From NCBI GenBank assembly GCA_019914995.1, contig CM034130.1, forward strand, positions 6,448,001-6,512,000: a stretch of 64,000 nucleotides of DNA, given 5' to 3'. The stretch is from Acanthochlamys bracteata (lineage: Eukaryota; Streptophyta; Magnoliopsida; Pandanales; Velloziaceae). Under the pieces are notes generated by a model. It did no database searches. It was not told the origin of the DNA and saw only the letters and a list, made by a program, of their open reading frames with translations. Every line of letters starts with the position of its first letter. Within the stretch, counting starts at the first letter, position 1. This document shows, in pieces, positions 62,034-64,000 of the stretch. A program made the translations under genes and the position numbers.

Positions 62034-62246
62034 TAAATTATATTTTAGTTTTTGTATAATTTTTTTTAATTTTTCAGCTCTTTTTTGCCAAACACTTTAT
62101 TTAACTTTTTTTCAAAAAAAGTAAAATTTATCCAAGCACATACCTCTCTTTTTTAAAAAAGTTTTCAGCTACTTTTATTAGAAAAAAGTCAAAAAAATAA
62201 CTTTTGTAATAAAAATTAAAACTTTTAAGTTTAGCCAAACGGCCCC
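62034..62246. mobile_element. Right half of the MITE split by nested insertions
   Basis: This ends AAGTTTAGCCAAACGGCCCC, the complement of the left terminus at 44205. The internal sequence is AT-rich with CTTTTTT/AAAAAAG-type stretches typical of such MITEs. It is 213 bp, the same length as the left half. Confidence 0.65.
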
Positions 62247-62880
62247 GAAAACGGGTTTTAGAATTTCACCCTAATAAGCTTCAAAACTTTTCCAGAAACG
62301 AGTAAAAATCTGGTTAATGCCCAGTTCCTGTAGATGTGATGCACGCTTGGAGTGCTTATAGAAGTACTTCTTAAATATATTTTTTTCAATATTTTAAAAC
62401 ATTTTAGAAATTTAAAACATATAGATAAATTGTATGATATAAACTGTATATGTAGATTTTTCTTTACAGAAATAAATTTATAAAAAAATAAATTTGTTTC
62501 TCAAGTAATTTTAATAATTTTTTTAAAAATATTTCCCATCTGAATAACCTCCAAAGCAACTTGTGGTATGGAGCTTTTGTTTATTGTTCTGGCTTTTATT
62601 TTAGCGGGGTGTGGTATGGCCTATGAGAGTGGTCAATTCCAAAGAAAGCATGAGGAACAATTTCAGAATGCTTTTTTTTTTAAATAATTTTTTAATAAAA
62701 TAATTTTTAAAAATAAGTAATGAAAGAATTTATAATATATTATTGTTTTTTTAAAGATAAAAAATAAAGTTTATTTTTTAAAATATATAAAAATACTTTT
62801 ATTTTATAAAAATTTTCAAACATCTCCTCTGTTTGGACACATACTACAATTTATGCGTTGAAATTCGTCGACTGAAAGAA
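62247..62880. other. AT-rich intergenic DNA
   Basis: AT-rich blocks at about 62345-62545 and 62650-62830 resemble AT-rich MITE relics elsewhere in the window. No gene is recognised. Confidence 0.4.
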
Positions 62881-64000
62881 TGTCATGAATACTACTGATA
62901 TGTAGAGGTCAAGAGAAAAACAAGGAATTGAGGAGTCCAAAAAAAGAGCGTCACGGCCTCGCAAGCAGCCAAAAATAAAGATGTCAGCTTATGTGGGTTG
63001 TTATTGCACTTAATTGGTGCACGTAAGGCATGCATTTACAAAAGAAGCTTAGAAGATAGGTGTAGTATAGTAGTAGCTAGATTGAGTATTAGATAGTGCG
63101 ATTATAGAGGAGTTTAGCATCTAGTAGGAGTCTTGCATTTAAAATATGCATGTAGTTAAGAGTTTGATGTTTAGAAGAATACTTAGTGATCATGAGAACA
63201 AAGTATTCCAAGAAGAAAAGTATTTCATTTTGTAATAAACTCTAGCAGTGGCTACGAGTATAAGTATTAGGGTGTACTTCAGAAGAAGGTATGGAGAATA
63301 AAGCTTCTTTATTTCAATCTCTCCCTTGCTTGTTCATCTGTTCAGTATCTTGTTCGTCTTCTCTTTTTCTTATCTTGTTTTCTTACTTTCAATTGCTCGT
63401 CTAAGTGCCACATTTGGTATCAGAGCCAGTGATCAATGGAACATCCGACTTCCGTTTCGCCGAGGTCACCTAAATCACCATGCTCATCATAATCACCTGG
63501 AATCTTTCTCAAGACACCACCTCCTCCACTTAAAATCCAACCCAACCCTACTACGGAAATCGACGGCTATCACAGATTTGAACATCTTGCGTTCAATCTT
63601 TCTACTCGGCTTGCTCGTATGGCAACGGACTTTGAGGAGTTGCATAAAAAACTGAGTGTGTCACGACAAAACCGGCGCCGAATAGAAGCAGCGGTTCTCA
63701 CCTCAACGGCTCTTGTCAATCCTACTAGTGATCAACCTATAGAGACCCAATACCAACCATCCACCTCAACAGTCCTCCTAATACAAAATTTCCCAAACAC
63801 AGCCCTTCACCACTTGCTTCCTCCACCAAATAATCGATTCATACCTGACAACGCCAAGCACCATGAATCATTGCTAGGAAACTATACTCTTCCATCTAGT
63901 GCATACGAGAACACTACTCACCAACTTTACCAAACACCAAACCCTTATCCGAACACATCCAACAGAGCTCATCAAAATTCAACAAGTGCATCCACTGCAA
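62881..64000 (+). mobile_element. LTR retrotransposon, 5' part, truncated by the window edge
   Basis: A probable 5' LTR of about 532 bp (62881-63412, TG...CA) is followed two bases later by TGGTATCAGAGCC (63415-63427), the primer-binding site complementary to the 3' end of initiator tRNA-Met. The downstream sequence to the window end has leader or gag-like composition, with no recognisable pol motif, so the family (copia or gypsy) is not settled. The left LTR edge is a guess from TG; the 3' LTR lies outside the window, so age and completeness cannot be judged. Confidence 0.7.
63415..63427 (+). other. Primer-binding site (tRNA-iMet type)
   Basis: TGGTATCAGAGCC is the common plant retrotransposon primer-binding site. 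It lies just inside the putative 5' LTR and fixes the element's orientation as plus. Confidence 0.85.

Noticed and set aside
63415-63427. tRNA-like match considered as a tRNA gene
   Set aside because: Only the 13-base complement of the tRNA 3' end is present; it is a retrotransposon primer-binding site.

Overview
The window is nuclear DNA of a flowering plant, most likely a eudicot. It is AT-rich, its genes have plant-type introns, and it carries a repetitive extensin-like wall protein gene, an ACT-domain Raf-like (STY-type) kinase gene, decayed plant-specific receptor kinase and DDT/PHD (PTM) genes, and many plant transposable elements (Ty1/copia, LINE, hAT-like, PIF/Harbinger-like, Mutator-like). 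The species cannot be named from the sequence.

Layout: 0-4.3 kb holds a dead S-domain receptor-like kinase split by an old Ty1/copia insertion, which itself carries a palindromic MITE sitting in TA repeats. 4.3-9.3 kb is AT-rich intergenic DNA with a clear 648-bp element flanked by an 8-bp target duplication (8086-8733). 9372-10670 is an intact, intronless extensin-like gene with a TATA box. 10.9-20.3 kb is gene-poor and contains LINE and copia relics. 20378-21484 (minus) is an intact cysteine-rich PHD-like zinc finger gene. 24.7-31.3 kb (minus) is a long decayed copy of a PTM-like DDT/PHD gene, recognisable block by block in the correct order. 33305-41712 (minus) is a complete 14-exon STY46-like kinase gene (506 residues), with a probable GC-AG first intron and a 2.1-kb PIF/Harbinger-like element in intron 4.

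44.2-62.2 kb is a nest of transposons. A small MITE appears cut into two equal halves about 17.6 kb apart. Between the halves lie, end to end and separated by (TA)n arrays, a palindromic foldback MITE, an about 6.9-kb Mutator-like element with about 1.9-kb terminal inverted repeats and a FAR1-like transposase, a 4.1-kb element with about 0.9-kb inverted repeats and no transposase, and a 6-kb segment holding a second, decayed FAR1-like transposase. Nearly all of these elements begin with GG immediately next to the TA array, and several share a GGAT..GATAT..GCACA-like terminus. This TA-repeat-associated element community is the most interesting signal in the window. The right edge (62.88-64.0 kb) is the 5' part of an LTR retrotransposon.

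The functional host genes are therefore three: the extensin-like gene, the zinc finger gene and the kinase gene. They are unrelated neighbours and not an operon or cluster. Most of the remaining DNA is transposon-derived or decayed.
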